A stretch of DNA of 42,461 bases from Lacrimispora celerecrescens (GTDB lineage: Bacteria; Bacillota; Clostridia; Lachnospirales; Lachnospiraceae), in NCBI RefSeq assembly GCF_000732605.1, contig NZ_JPME01000017.1, positions 1 to 42,461 of the forward strand, given 5' to 3'. The notes under the pieces are model-generated. The model did no database searches. It was not told where the DNA came from and saw only the letters and a program-made list of their open reading frames with translations. Position numbers and translations under genes: made by a program. Position 1 is the stretch's first letter; the number at the start of each line of letters is the position of its first letter. This document shows positions 1 to 6,943 of this stretch, in pieces.

Positions 1-38
1 CATTCAGTATGCAAAGCAACACGCATGAGAAGATTTGT

Positions 39-111
39 GCCGATGTGGCTCAATTGGCAGAGCAGCTGATTTGTAATCAGCAGGTTATCGGTTCGAGTCC
101 GATCATCGGCT
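39..111 (+). tRNA. tRNA-Thr (anticodon UGU)
   Basis: A 73-nt cloverleaf folds here. The acceptor stem is GCCGATG/CATCGGC, the anticodon stem GCTGA/TCAGC surrounds loop TTTGTAA with TGT at 72-74, and the T arm carries TTCGAGT. CCA is not encoded. It is the first of five tRNA genes in one cluster. Confidence 0.96.
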
Positions 112-132
112 TGCATCACTTTAATAAAATAT

Positions 133-214
133 GGATGGGTTCCCGAGTGGCCAAAGGGGGCAGACTGTAAATCTGTTGCGACACGCTTCGATGGTTCGAA
201 TCCATCTCCATCCA
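133..214 (+). tRNA. tRNA-Tyr (anticodon GUA)
   Basis: This is an 82-nt class II tRNA with a long variable arm. The acceptor stem GGATGGG pairs with TCCATCC with one G-T pair. The anticodon loop CTGTAAA has GTA at 167-169, and the T loop is TTCGAAT. The long variable arm agrees with bacterial tRNA-Tyr. Confidence 0.95.
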
Positions 215-260
215 TTTAGTGATTAAAATCTTAATCACTGCATATACTATAATTGAATAA

Positions 261-334
<74 letters not shown>

Positions 335-382
335 TTTTTTTTGACTAATTTTTCAAAAACGTGTACTAATGAAAGTACATAG

Positions 383-455
<73 letters not shown>

Positions 456-458
456 TAT

Positions 459-531
459 GGGATACTAGCTCAGGTGGTAGAGCACTTGACTTTTAATCAA
501 GTTGTCCGGGGTTCGAGTCCCCGGTGTCTCA
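459..531 (+). tRNA. tRNA-Lys (anticodon UUU)
   Basis: A 73-nt cloverleaf has acceptor GGGATAC/GTGTCTC with two wobble pairs, anticodon stem CTTGA/TCAAG around loop CTTTTAA (TTT at 492-494), and T arm CGGGG-TTCGAGT-CCCCG. It is the last tRNA of the cluster and is followed at once by a terminator. Confidence 0.96.
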
Positions 532-536
532 TGACA

Positions 537-569
537 AGCCTTGAAACAGAAATGTTTCAGGGCTTTTTA
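537..569 (+). terminator. Rho-independent terminator of the tRNA cluster
   Basis: An 11-bp stem (AGCCTTGAAAC with GTTTCAGGGCT, one G-T pair) encloses a 6-base loop and is followed by TTTTTATTT. It starts six bases after tRNA-Lys. There is no T run on the other strand, so it acts only on rightward transcripts. Confidence 0.93.
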
Positions 570-579
570 TTTGCTATCA

Positions 580-810
580 TTATTCATCAAATTCCACAAT
601 CACATAATATCCCCGGTCATTGTGTTTAATCTCTTTTACAATGCCGTGATCAGATTTGATCCGGTCACGTCCCACGTAACAGCCGGACATGGCCACTGCA
701 GGCTCAATGATATAACTATAGCTGCTGGTTCCTTCCCGTTCTATGATCTGAACTTCATCTCCGGCTTTTACCAGGCCGGGACGCTCCATCTTAAATTCGA
801 TTAATCTCAT
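580..810 (-). CDS. Small conserved-looking protein of unknown function (76 aa)
   Basis: I do not recognise this family. The 76-residue soluble protein is rich in beta-type sequence (hydrophobic/charged alternation, for example VQIIEREG and GYYVIVEFDE) and has no signal peptide or membrane helix. The pattern would suit a small SH3-like barrel, which is only a guess. The start is supported by AGGAGATG about 10 bases upstream of ATG and by a TTTACA-N17-TATAAT promoter at 845-873 on the same strand. That promoter overlaps the one for the divergent decarboxylase-like gene. Real gene: likely. Function: unknown. Confidence 0.72.
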   Translation of the reverse strand: MRLIEFKMERPGLVKAGDEVQIIEREGTSSYSYIIEPAVAMSGCYVGRDRIKSDHGIVKEIKHNDRGYYVIVEFDE

Positions 811-844
811 GATATAACATCTCCTTTTTTATTTCCAAAATTAT

Positions 845-873
845 ATTATAGCGCTGTGAGAAAAAATTGTAAA
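845..873 (-). promoter_or_regulatory. Promoter of the 76-aa gene
   Basis: On the minus strand, TTTACA (868-873), a 17-base spacer and a perfect TATAAT (845-850) precede the 76-aa gene. The -35 box overlaps the -35 of the divergent promoter by five bases. Confidence 0.75.
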
Positions 874-895
874 GAGAGGATAAGGATGCTATACT
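867..895 (+). promoter_or_regulatory. Promoter of the decarboxylase-like gene
   Basis: TTGTAA (867-872), a 17-base spacer and TATACT (890-895) predict a start of transcription near 902. This excludes the TTG at 903 as a sensible start codon and supports the ATG at 978. Confidence 0.75.
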
Positions 896-977
896 AAAAG
901 AGTTGATTTATAAAGAAAAATGTAAAAAAACAGGGAATGGGCCCAGTGGTTTATGCGAACGAAAGGCGGTTCATACT

Positions 978-2453
978 ATGAATGATACACCAAATTTATT
1001 AAAAAGGTTAAAGGAATATGGAGAGTCAGATTTTTATCCCTTTCATATGCCGGGACATAAAAGGCAGTATCATGGATCCTTTGCCAATGATTTTCCAAAT
1101 CCTTTTTCCATAGATATAACAGAGATTGATGGGTTTGATAATCTGCACCATCCGGAAGGGATTTTAAAGGAATCTATGGAATGGGCTTCGAGGGTTTATG
1201 GGAGCAGCAAGACTTATTATCTTATTAATGGCAGCAGCAGCGGGATCCTCAGTGCAATAAGCGGGACCGTATCAAGGGGTGGAACCATCCTTATGAGCAG
1301 GAACTGCCATAAGTCAGCGTTTCATGGAGTTTTCCTCAATCAGTTAAAGGCGGAATATATTTATCCACAAATAATACCTGAATTAGGTATTCAAGGTGGA
1401 TTACTTCCGGAAAAGATTGAAGAAATGTTGACGAGTCATCGGTCGATCCAATCGGTGTTTCTTGTATCCCCAACCTATGATGGTATTGTATCTGATATTA
1501 AGGCCATTGCGGATGTAGTTCATAAGTTCCGCCTGCCTCTCATTGTGGATGAGGCTCATGGGGCACACTTTTCCTTTGGAAGAGAGGGAGGATTTCCGGT
1601 TTCTGCTTTAGAGTTTGGAGCAGATGTTGTGATACAAAGTCTTCATAAGACTCTTCCTTCTTTTACTCAGACGGCTGTCATGCACGTGAAGGAGGGATAT
1701 GTGGATATGGGGAGATTGGATCGCTATGTGCATATATATCAGACCAGCAGCCCATCCTACGTGCTGATGGCAGGGATTGAGGGCTGTATACGGTATATGG
1801 CTGGGGAAGGGCTGGAGCAGATGAGGCTTTTTTCCAGTAAAATAGGAGAGGTCCGAAAGGTCTTGTCTGGCATGAAACGCTTAAGGCTTCTTACGGATCA
1901 GGAGAAGGGGCTGAATGGAATCTATGACATGGACATTTCAAAGATCATTGTATCCACAAGAGGAACAGGAAAATCGGGAGCCTGGCTGGATGACAGACTG
2001 AGGAAGGATTATCATCTGGAAATGGAAATGTGTGGTTCAGACTATGTAACTGCCATAACGACTCTGGCTGATACGCAGGAAGGTCTTGAACGGCTGTGTA
2101 AGGCTCTGCTTCATATTGATTCTGAGCTTTCTGCAGAGGAAGGCTGCGCAGACGGGAAACGCTTATATCAGGAGATGGAGAGAATGCCGGAATGTCGGCT
2201 GAGCATTTCCCAGGCTATGGATGAACCCAGGCGCAGGATTGCAATTCCTGACGGAGAGGGTATGATATCAGCGGAATTTGTTTACGTGTATCCCCCGGGT
2301 ATACCTATCGTTGTACCAGGAGAGGTTTTAAATAAGGAATCCATTGATTTGATTATGAAGTATAAAGAGCTTGGCCTTGCGGTGCAGGGGATGGAGGATG
2401 AGGAGTCCAGAGAGCTTTTTGTGGTTGATGAAGCGTTAATGAATGTAAGATAA
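978..2453 (+). CDS. yaaO: Orn/Lys/Arg decarboxylase-like PLP enzyme (YaaO/SpeA family)
   Basis: This 491-residue fold-type I PLP enzyme belongs to the ornithine/lysine/arginine decarboxylase group. The N-terminus has the family motif FYPFHMPGHKR. The cofactor site shows VDEAHGAHF (Asp about 191, His about 194) and SLHKT, whose Lys (about 224) should form the Schiff base. A C-terminal Orn/DC-C-like segment has YPPGIPIVVPGE. Members decarboxylate basic amino acids in polyamine synthesis, but the substrate cannot be read here. ATG 978 is chosen over the upstream TTG (903) because AAAGGCGG precedes it and the promoter lies at 867-895. In Bacillus, yaaO precedes tmk and holB. Here a guanylate-kinase-like gene follows instead. 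Confidence 0.9.
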   Translation: MNDTPNLLKRLKEYGESDFYPFHMPGHKRQYHGSFANDFPNPFSIDITEIDGFDNLHHPEGILKESMEWASRVYGSSKTYYLINGSSSGILSAISGTVSRGGTILMSRNCHKSAFHGVFLNQLKAEYIYPQIIPELGIQGGLLPEKIEEMLTSHRSIQSVFLVSPTYDGIVSDIKAIADVVHKFRLPLIVDEAHGAHFSFGREGGFPVSALEFGADVVIQSLHKTLPSFTQTAVMHVKEGYVDMGRLDRYVHIYQTSSPSYVLMAGIEGCIRYMAGEGLEQMRLFSSKIGEVRKVLSGMKRLRLLTDQEKGLNGIYDMDISKIIVSTRGTGKSGAWLDDRLRKDYHLEMEMCGSDYVTAITTLADTQEGLERLCKALLHIDSELSAEEGCADGKRLYQEMERMPECRLSISQAMDEPRRRIAIPDGEGMISAEFVYVYPPGIPIVVPGEVLNKESIDLIMKYKELGLAVQGMEDEESRELFVVDEALMNVR

Positions 2454-2500
2454 ACTAAGATAAAAGAGATTAAATTAAATAAATGAAATAAAATTTAGAG

Positions 2501-2540
2501 ATAAAAATAAAAGATAAAAATAAAAGATAGGATAAAAAAT
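2501..2540 (+). repeat. 13-bp tandem repeat in A-rich intergenic stretch
   Basis: ATAAAAATAAAAG occurs twice head to tail (2501-2526) and is followed by a degenerate third unit. The whole gap 2454-2540 is purine-rich with almost no C, and lies just before the ribosome site of the kinase gene. Confidence 0.7.
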
Positions 2541-2552
2541 GGAGCAGATAAT

Positions 2553-3140
2553 ATGGGCAAAATATTCTATGTAATGGGAAAAAGTGCTTCAGGAAAAGAT
2601 ACAATTTATAAAAAACTTTTAAAGAGGCTTCCCCAATTAAAGAAGGTTGTTTTATATACCACCAGACCGATTCGGGATGGCGAAAGGGATGGGGTGGAAT
2701 ATCATTTCACTACCAGAGATCATCTGGAGGAGTTCAGGAAAGATCACAGGCTTATTGAAGAGAGAACTTATGAAACTGTCTATGGTCCATGGAGTTACTT
2801 TACTGTTGATGATGGCCAGATTAATTTAACCGGGAAGAATGGATATTTGATGATAGGAACCCTGGAATCATATGAAAAGACAAGGGCCTATTTTGGAGAG
2901 GATAAGCTGTTTCCTATTTATATTGAGGTTGAGGATGGAGATCGGCTTTTGAGAGCGATTAAACGGGAACGGGGACAGAAGACACCTAAATATAAGGAAC
3001 TTTGCAGAAGGTTTCTGGCGGATGAAGAGGATTTTAAAGAAGAAAATCTCCTTAGATGCGGAATACATAAGCGATTCTGCAATCAGGAGCTGGAATCGTG
3101 CCTGGATGAGATCGTAAAAGCTGTTACCGCAGAGATATAA
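2553..3140 (+). CDS. Guanylate kinase-like nucleotide kinase
   Basis: The 195-residue protein begins with MGKIFYVMGKSASGKDT, a P-loop (residues 9-16) of the guanylate kinase family, followed by the GMP-binding motif TTRPIRDGERDGVEYHF and a second substrate segment ERTYETVYG. The family transfers phosphate from ATP to GMP in the cytosol. Clostridia usually carry the housekeeping gmk elsewhere (near rpoZ), so this may be a paralogue. It takes the place held by tmk after yaaO in Bacillus. The C-terminal third departs from standard Gmk (no clear RLxxR lid motif was found), so substrate could differ. GGAG lies 8 bases before ATG. A 19-bp hairpin follows the stop. Confidence 0.82.
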   Translation: MGKIFYVMGKSASGKDTIYKKLLKRLPQLKKVVLYTTRPIRDGERDGVEYHFTTRDHLEEFRKDHRLIEERTYETVYGPWSYFTVDDGQINLTGKNGYLMIGTLESYEKTRAYFGEDKLFPIYIEVEDGDRLLRAIKRERGQKTPKYKELCRRFLADEEDFKEENLLRCGIHKRFCNQELESCLDEIVKAVTAEI

Positions 3141-3144
3141 ATAA

Positions 3145-3201
3145 TTAAAATAAGCATGAAAGAGATATGGAACCCCATAGCGTCTTTCATGCTTATTTTA
3201 A
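3145..3201. terminator. Bidirectional terminator between convergent genes
   Basis: A 19-bp perfect inverted repeat (3145-3163 with 3183-3201) begins with A/T-rich tracts on both sides, so it can stop both the kinase transcript and the convergent permease transcript. The loop itself contains a short second hairpin (TATGG/CCATA). Confidence 0.88.
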
Positions 3202-3211
3202 AATTAAACGT

Positions 3212-4213
3212 TTATTTTGCTGCAAGCCGTTTGGCCTTTGCTTCCATACGTGTTCTTGTTACATCGATAAATACAGCGGCGATGATAACCAGGCCGATCA
3301 CAATATATTGTACGGAACTGGAGGTATTTAAAAGTGTTAAACCATTTCGAATGGTAGAAATCATCAGGGCACCGATTAAAGTTCCCCAGATAGTTCCTTT
3401 TCCTCCCATAAAGGAGGCACCGCCAATAATGCAGGCCGCAATGGCATCCGTATCATATGGTGAGATGGCGGCAGAAGGATTGGCAACAGCGGAACGTCCG
3501 ACGATAACGAGGGCGGCGATAGAGCACATAAATCCGGATAAACTATAAACAAAAATCAGTATATTATCGGAGTTGATTCCGGAAAGTCTTGCAGCTTCCG
3601 GATTACCGCCTACGCAGTAGATCATTCTTCCAAGTGCTGTTTTATTTAAAAAGAAATGATATACAATATAGATTAATATTAAAACAATAAAGCATAAAGG
3701 GATCCCGGAGAATCCGCCGGATACTTTAAATAAGTTGCTGGAACCTAAAAATGTGACGGCAGCCGGAAAGTCGGAAATTGTCTTTGTCGAGACCACGAAC
3801 AGCGCCAGTCCGCATAGCACATTTTTCATACCCAGGGTTGAAACGAAAGGATGGGGAAGATGCATTTTTGTGAGCAGGATGCCATTTAAGAATCCGATAA
3901 AAACACCAGTTATGATACAGACCAGGATCAATACCAGAGAGTTTGTAATGCCGAAAGATGTTTTCAGCATACCCATCATACATGCGCACAGGATTGCATT
4001 TGCACCAACGGATAAGTCAATGCCTGCCGTAATCAGTACCACCAGCATAGCTGCGGAGATCAGCCCGTTAACAGCCGTTTGTCTTAGAATATTCATCATA
4101 TTATTGAGTGTAAAGAATTTTTCTGTTGCCAGTGATAAGATAATGAACAAAAGAACCAAGGCTAGTAAAGGAGCCACCTTTCCTAATATTTCTTTCATTT
4201 TTTTCGTTTTCAT
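3212..4213 (-). CDS. Sugar ABC transporter permease (RbsC family)
   Basis: This 333-residue inner-membrane permease of the RbsC/XylH/MglC type has eight or more hydrophobic segments. It shows the family stretch AGIDLSVGA near residue 65 and the cytoplasmic coupling motif GGNPEAARLSGI. It should form the channel of the importer with the ATPase and lipoprotein upstream. The start at 4213 is chosen because GGGGAGG lies just before it and ATGA overlaps the stop of the ATPase gene. The alternative ATG six codons upstream lies inside that gene and has no ribosome site. The transported sugar cannot be told from sequence. Confidence 0.92.
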   Translation of the reverse strand: MKTKKMKEILGKVAPLLALVLLFIILSLATEKFFTLNNMMNILRQTAVNGLISAAMLVVLITAGIDLSVGANAILCACMMGMLKTSFGITNSLVLILVCIITGVFIGFLNGILLTKMHLPHPFVSTLGMKNVLCGLALFVVSTKTISDFPAAVTFLGSSNLFKVSGGFSGIPLCFIVLILIYIVYHFFLNKTALGRMIYCVGGNPEAARLSGINSDNILIFVYSLSGFMCSIAALVIVGRSAVANPSAAISPYDTDAIAACIIGGASFMGGKGTIWGTLIGALMISTIRNGLTLLNTSSSVQYIVIGLVIIAAVFIDVTRTRMEAKAKRLAAK

Positions 4214-5715
4214 CGAATTTCGCCTCCCCAAGCCGCTTTCATGATTATTTCCTGATTCAGGACATCTGTTTTTCTCGAAAGTTCTCCCATGATTCTTCCT
4301 TCCCTCATGACGATTACCCGGTCACTCATTCCTATGATCTCCGGTAATTCGGAAGAAATCATAATAACACATTTACCCGCACGGACCAGACGGTTCATGA
4401 TGTTATAAACCTCGACCTTAGCCCCAACGTCAATTCCTCTGGTCGGTTCGTCAAATATATAGATATCCGCGTTTGTATTGATCCATTTACCAATGACTAC
4501 TTTTTGTTGATTGCCGCCTGATAGCTGTCCCACCACTTCATCGGCAGTGGGAGTTTTTATTTTTAAATCGCTGATATTTTCTTCTGCCAGCTGATCGATC
4601 TGTTTTTCATCAAAAAACAGGCCCTTCGTACAACGTCTCATGTTACTTAAGATCAGGTTTGTTCGGACTGATTGGGAAAGAACTAGTCCCTGCCCTTTGC
4701 GGTCTTCTGTCAAAAATGCCATCCCGCAGCGGATACCGGCTTTTGGAGATTTAATGACCACTTTTTCCCCGTTTATATAAATTTCTCCACCGTCATATGG
4801 ATCAGCACCAAACACGGCCCGGAATGTTTCGGTTCTGCCGGCGCCCACTAAGCCGGCAAAACCAAGGATTTCTCCGTGGTTTGCATGAAAGCTTACATCC
4901 CTTAAAACACCTGCGGAGTTTAAATGCTCTACCCGGAGGGCTTCCGCACCTGGCTCCGCTTCAATTTTCGGGTATTGATTATCCAATGTCCTGCCTACCA
5001 TTGCTGAGATCAGAGAATCGTTATCCAACTCATCCGTATTTTTTGTCAGGATGTGTTCTCCATCTCTCATGACTGTTACGCGGTCGCATAGCTCAAAGAG
5101 TTCCTCCAGCTTATGGGAGACGAATAGAATTGCTATACCTTTTTCCTTTAAGGAGCGGACTGTTTTCATTAACTGTTCCACTTCTTTTTCTCCAAGGCTG
5201 GATGTAGGTTCATCCATGATGATGAGTTTTGCATCGATCAGGACTGCCTTTGCGATTTCTACCATTTGCTGGATTCCCATACCATAGGAACCGCATTCTT
5301 TTTTTACTGCGATGTCCTGCCCCAGGGAAAGCATAACTTCATGGGCTATTTCATGCATTTTGGTATAATCCAGAAACGGGCTGCCTTTCTTATTTATTGC
5401 TTTGTTAATAAATATATTGTCTGTGACAGAAAGAAGTTTAACTATATTTAATTCCTGATATACACAGGCAATACCGGCAGTTGCAGCTTCATTTGGATTC
5501 TTAAATGAAACTTTGTTTCCTTCTATGTAAATAGATCCTTCTTCTGGAATGTGTACACCGGTCAGTACCTTGATCAGGGTGGATTTACCGGCGCCGTTCT
5601 CACCGATCAGACCATGGATTTCTCCAGGTCTGATTTGTAAGGACATGTTTCGCATTGCTACTACACCAGGGAAGCGTTTTGTAACACCTTTCAGCTCAAC
5701 CAAATAATTACTCAT
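4210..5715 (-). CDS. Sugar ABC transporter ATP-binding protein (RbsA/MglA family)
   Basis: This 501-residue double ABC ATPase has the usual family length. The first domain has Walker A GENGAGKST (38-46), Walker B LIIMDEPTS and a switch His in LFVSHK. The second has the naturally relaxed P-loop GLVGAGRTE, signature LSGGNQQKV and Walker B IYIFDEPTRGID. It drives import by hydrolysing ATP at the cytoplasmic face. It overlaps the permease gene by four bases and follows the binding-protein gene by 36 bases, so all three form one operon. It is the intact counterpart of the degenerate paralogue encoded at 6944-8374. Confidence 0.95.
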   Translation of the reverse strand: MSNYLVELKGVTKRFPGVVAMRNMSLQIRPGEIHGLIGENGAGKSTLIKVLTGVHIPEEGSIYIEGNKVSFKNPNEAATAGIACVYQELNIVKLLSVTDNIFINKAINKKGSPFLDYTKMHEIAHEVMLSLGQDIAVKKECGSYGMGIQQMVEIAKAVLIDAKLIIMDEPTSSLGEKEVEQLMKTVRSLKEKGIAILFVSHKLEELFELCDRVTVMRDGEHILTKNTDELDNDSLISAMVGRTLDNQYPKIEAEPGAEALRVEHLNSAGVLRDVSFHANHGEILGFAGLVGAGRTETFRAVFGADPYDGGEIYINGEKVVIKSPKAGIRCGMAFLTEDRKGQGLVLSQSVRTNLILSNMRRCTKGLFFDEKQIDQLAEENISDLKIKTPTADEVVGQLSGGNQQKVVIGKWINTNADIYIFDEPTRGIDVGAKVEVYNIMNRLVRAGKCVIMISSELPEIIGMSDRVIVMREGRIMGELSRKTDVLNQEIIMKAAWGGEIR

Positions 5716-5751
5716 AATGCCAACAAACCTTTCTGTACGTATTCAAATGGA

Positions 5752-6726
5752 TTATTTCAGGTAGCCTTTCAGTGTATTTAAGTATTCTTCTGCATTGTCT
5801 GCTGTAATGACTTCACAGCCAGTATCTACGAATGTCTCAACGGTCTCTCCCTTTATAGCCTTAAGGGCTGTTTCAACCGCCTGATAGCCCATAGTATAAG
5901 CAGCTTGTGCGCAGGTGGCGGTGATGTTACCATCAATAATATTCTGAACACCGCTTTGGTTGCCGTCAAAGCCAACGATGATGACGTCCTTTAAACCAAG
6001 CTGTTTTACAGCATTGGATGCACCTGCAGCCGTATCGTCGTTATGGCAGCATACGATCTGAATATCTCCGTTCTGAGCGGTTATGATATTTTCCATTACA
6101 TTTGCTGCTGTATCCGGATTGGACTGGGCATACTGTACGGAAACAACTTCCACGCCATTTTCTTCCAGAGCTTTGGTATATCCTGCCTGGCGGGCATCGC
6201 TGGTGGCATTGCCCTCAACGCCTCCGATGATAGCTGCTTTTGCACCTTTTCCGGCTTTTTTAGCTGCAAATGTACCGCCTAGGTAAGCTGCATTGTCGTT
6301 ACCGGTTCCTACAAAGGAGACTTTTCCTGGTATTTGTGCATCAGTGTCTACGGTTATAACGGGAATTTTAACATCTCCGATTACACTTGCTACGGAGTCT
6401 GATTGAAGGGGAGCGATGACAAATGCATCTACGCCGCCGGAGAGCATGGTTTCGATCATATTGTTCTGTTCATCGTACGCGGTTTCAGAAGCCGGACCCT
6501 GAAGGTCAACCTTAACCCCTAAATCTTTTGAGGCCGCTTGAACACCTGCCGCAACATATCCCCAGTATTCGCTGGAAAGTGTTTTCAGAATGACGCCAAC
6601 GGTGATATCCCCAGAAGAAGTGTTTTCTGTTGCGGTTGGCTTTGAAACAGTCTTTTGTTCTCCGCAGCCAGTCACGGAAGCCAGTATGGCGGTTACTAAC
6701 AGCATGGATAAAATTTTTCTTTTCAT
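5752..6726 (-). CDS. Sugar-binding lipoprotein of ABC transporter (RbsB family)
   Basis: The 324-residue precursor has a lipoprotein signal: positive MKRK, hydrophobic stretch, then VTGC with Cys21 as the lipid-modified residue. The mature protein is a periplasmic-binding fold of the LacI/RbsB class: DITVGVILKTLSSEYW at the start, IAPLQSDSV, PVITVDTDA in the first lobe and VIIVGFDGN in the second. It should capture an extracellular sugar and deliver it to the permease. It is first in the transporter operon, with a promoter at 6792-6820 and GGGAG before the start. Ligand unknown; ribose, xylose or galactose-type sugars are all possible. Confidence 0.93.
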   Translation of the reverse strand: MKRKILSMLLVTAILASVTGCGEQKTVSKPTATENTSSGDITVGVILKTLSSEYWGYVAAGVQAASKDLGVKVDLQGPASETAYDEQNNMIETMLSGGVDAFVIAPLQSDSVASVIGDVKIPVITVDTDAQIPGKVSFVGTGNDNAAYLGGTFAAKKAGKGAKAAIIGGVEGNATSDARQAGYTKALEENGVEVVSVQYAQSNPDTAANVMENIITAQNGDIQIVCCHNDDTAAGASNAVKQLGLKDVIIVGFDGNQSGVQNIIDGNITATCAQAAYTMGYQAVETALKAIKGETVETFVDTGCEVITADNAEEYLNTLKGYLK

Positions 6727-6791
6727 TAATTTTAATCTCCCTTCCTACTCTCAATTGTTTTGATGGTTTCAATGAATGATATGTGTTTGTT

Positions 6792-6820
6792 ATTTTAACA
6801 GTAAAATGGGGATGAAACAA
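6792..6820 (-). promoter_or_regulatory. Promoter of the sugar transporter operon
   Basis: On the minus strand, TTGTTT (815-820 of this kilobase), 17 bases and TAAAAT (792-797) lie about 65 bases before the binding-protein gene. The weak -35 box fits a promoter that needs an activator, such as the AraC-type regulator encoded upstream. Confidence 0.6.
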
Positions 6821-6876
6821 TGGTATATTTTGTGCTAAATGGGGGTACATTTTTCGATAAAGGCCTTTTTGTAATA

Positions 6877-6913
6877 AAAAAAGCCTTATTAATAGTAAAA
6901 ATAAGGCTTTTTT
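6877..6913. terminator. Terminator after the regulatory operon
   Basis: A 14-bp stem (AAAAAAGCCTTATT with AATAAGGCTTTTTT) has T/A tracts on both strands. It separates the three-gene regulatory operon from the transporter promoter, so the two units are transcribed independently. Confidence 0.88.
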
Positions 6914-6943
6914 ATGGTTAAAGCATACAATAAACTTTTAGAA

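Noticed and set aside
903-977. N-terminal extension of the decarboxylase-like protein from TTG 903
   Set aside because: The predicted transcription start is about 902, leaving no leader; ATG 978 has a ribosome site.
3735-4244. 169-codon frame antisense to the permease
   Set aside because: A shadow of the strongly supported permease gene; no ribosome site or family resemblance.
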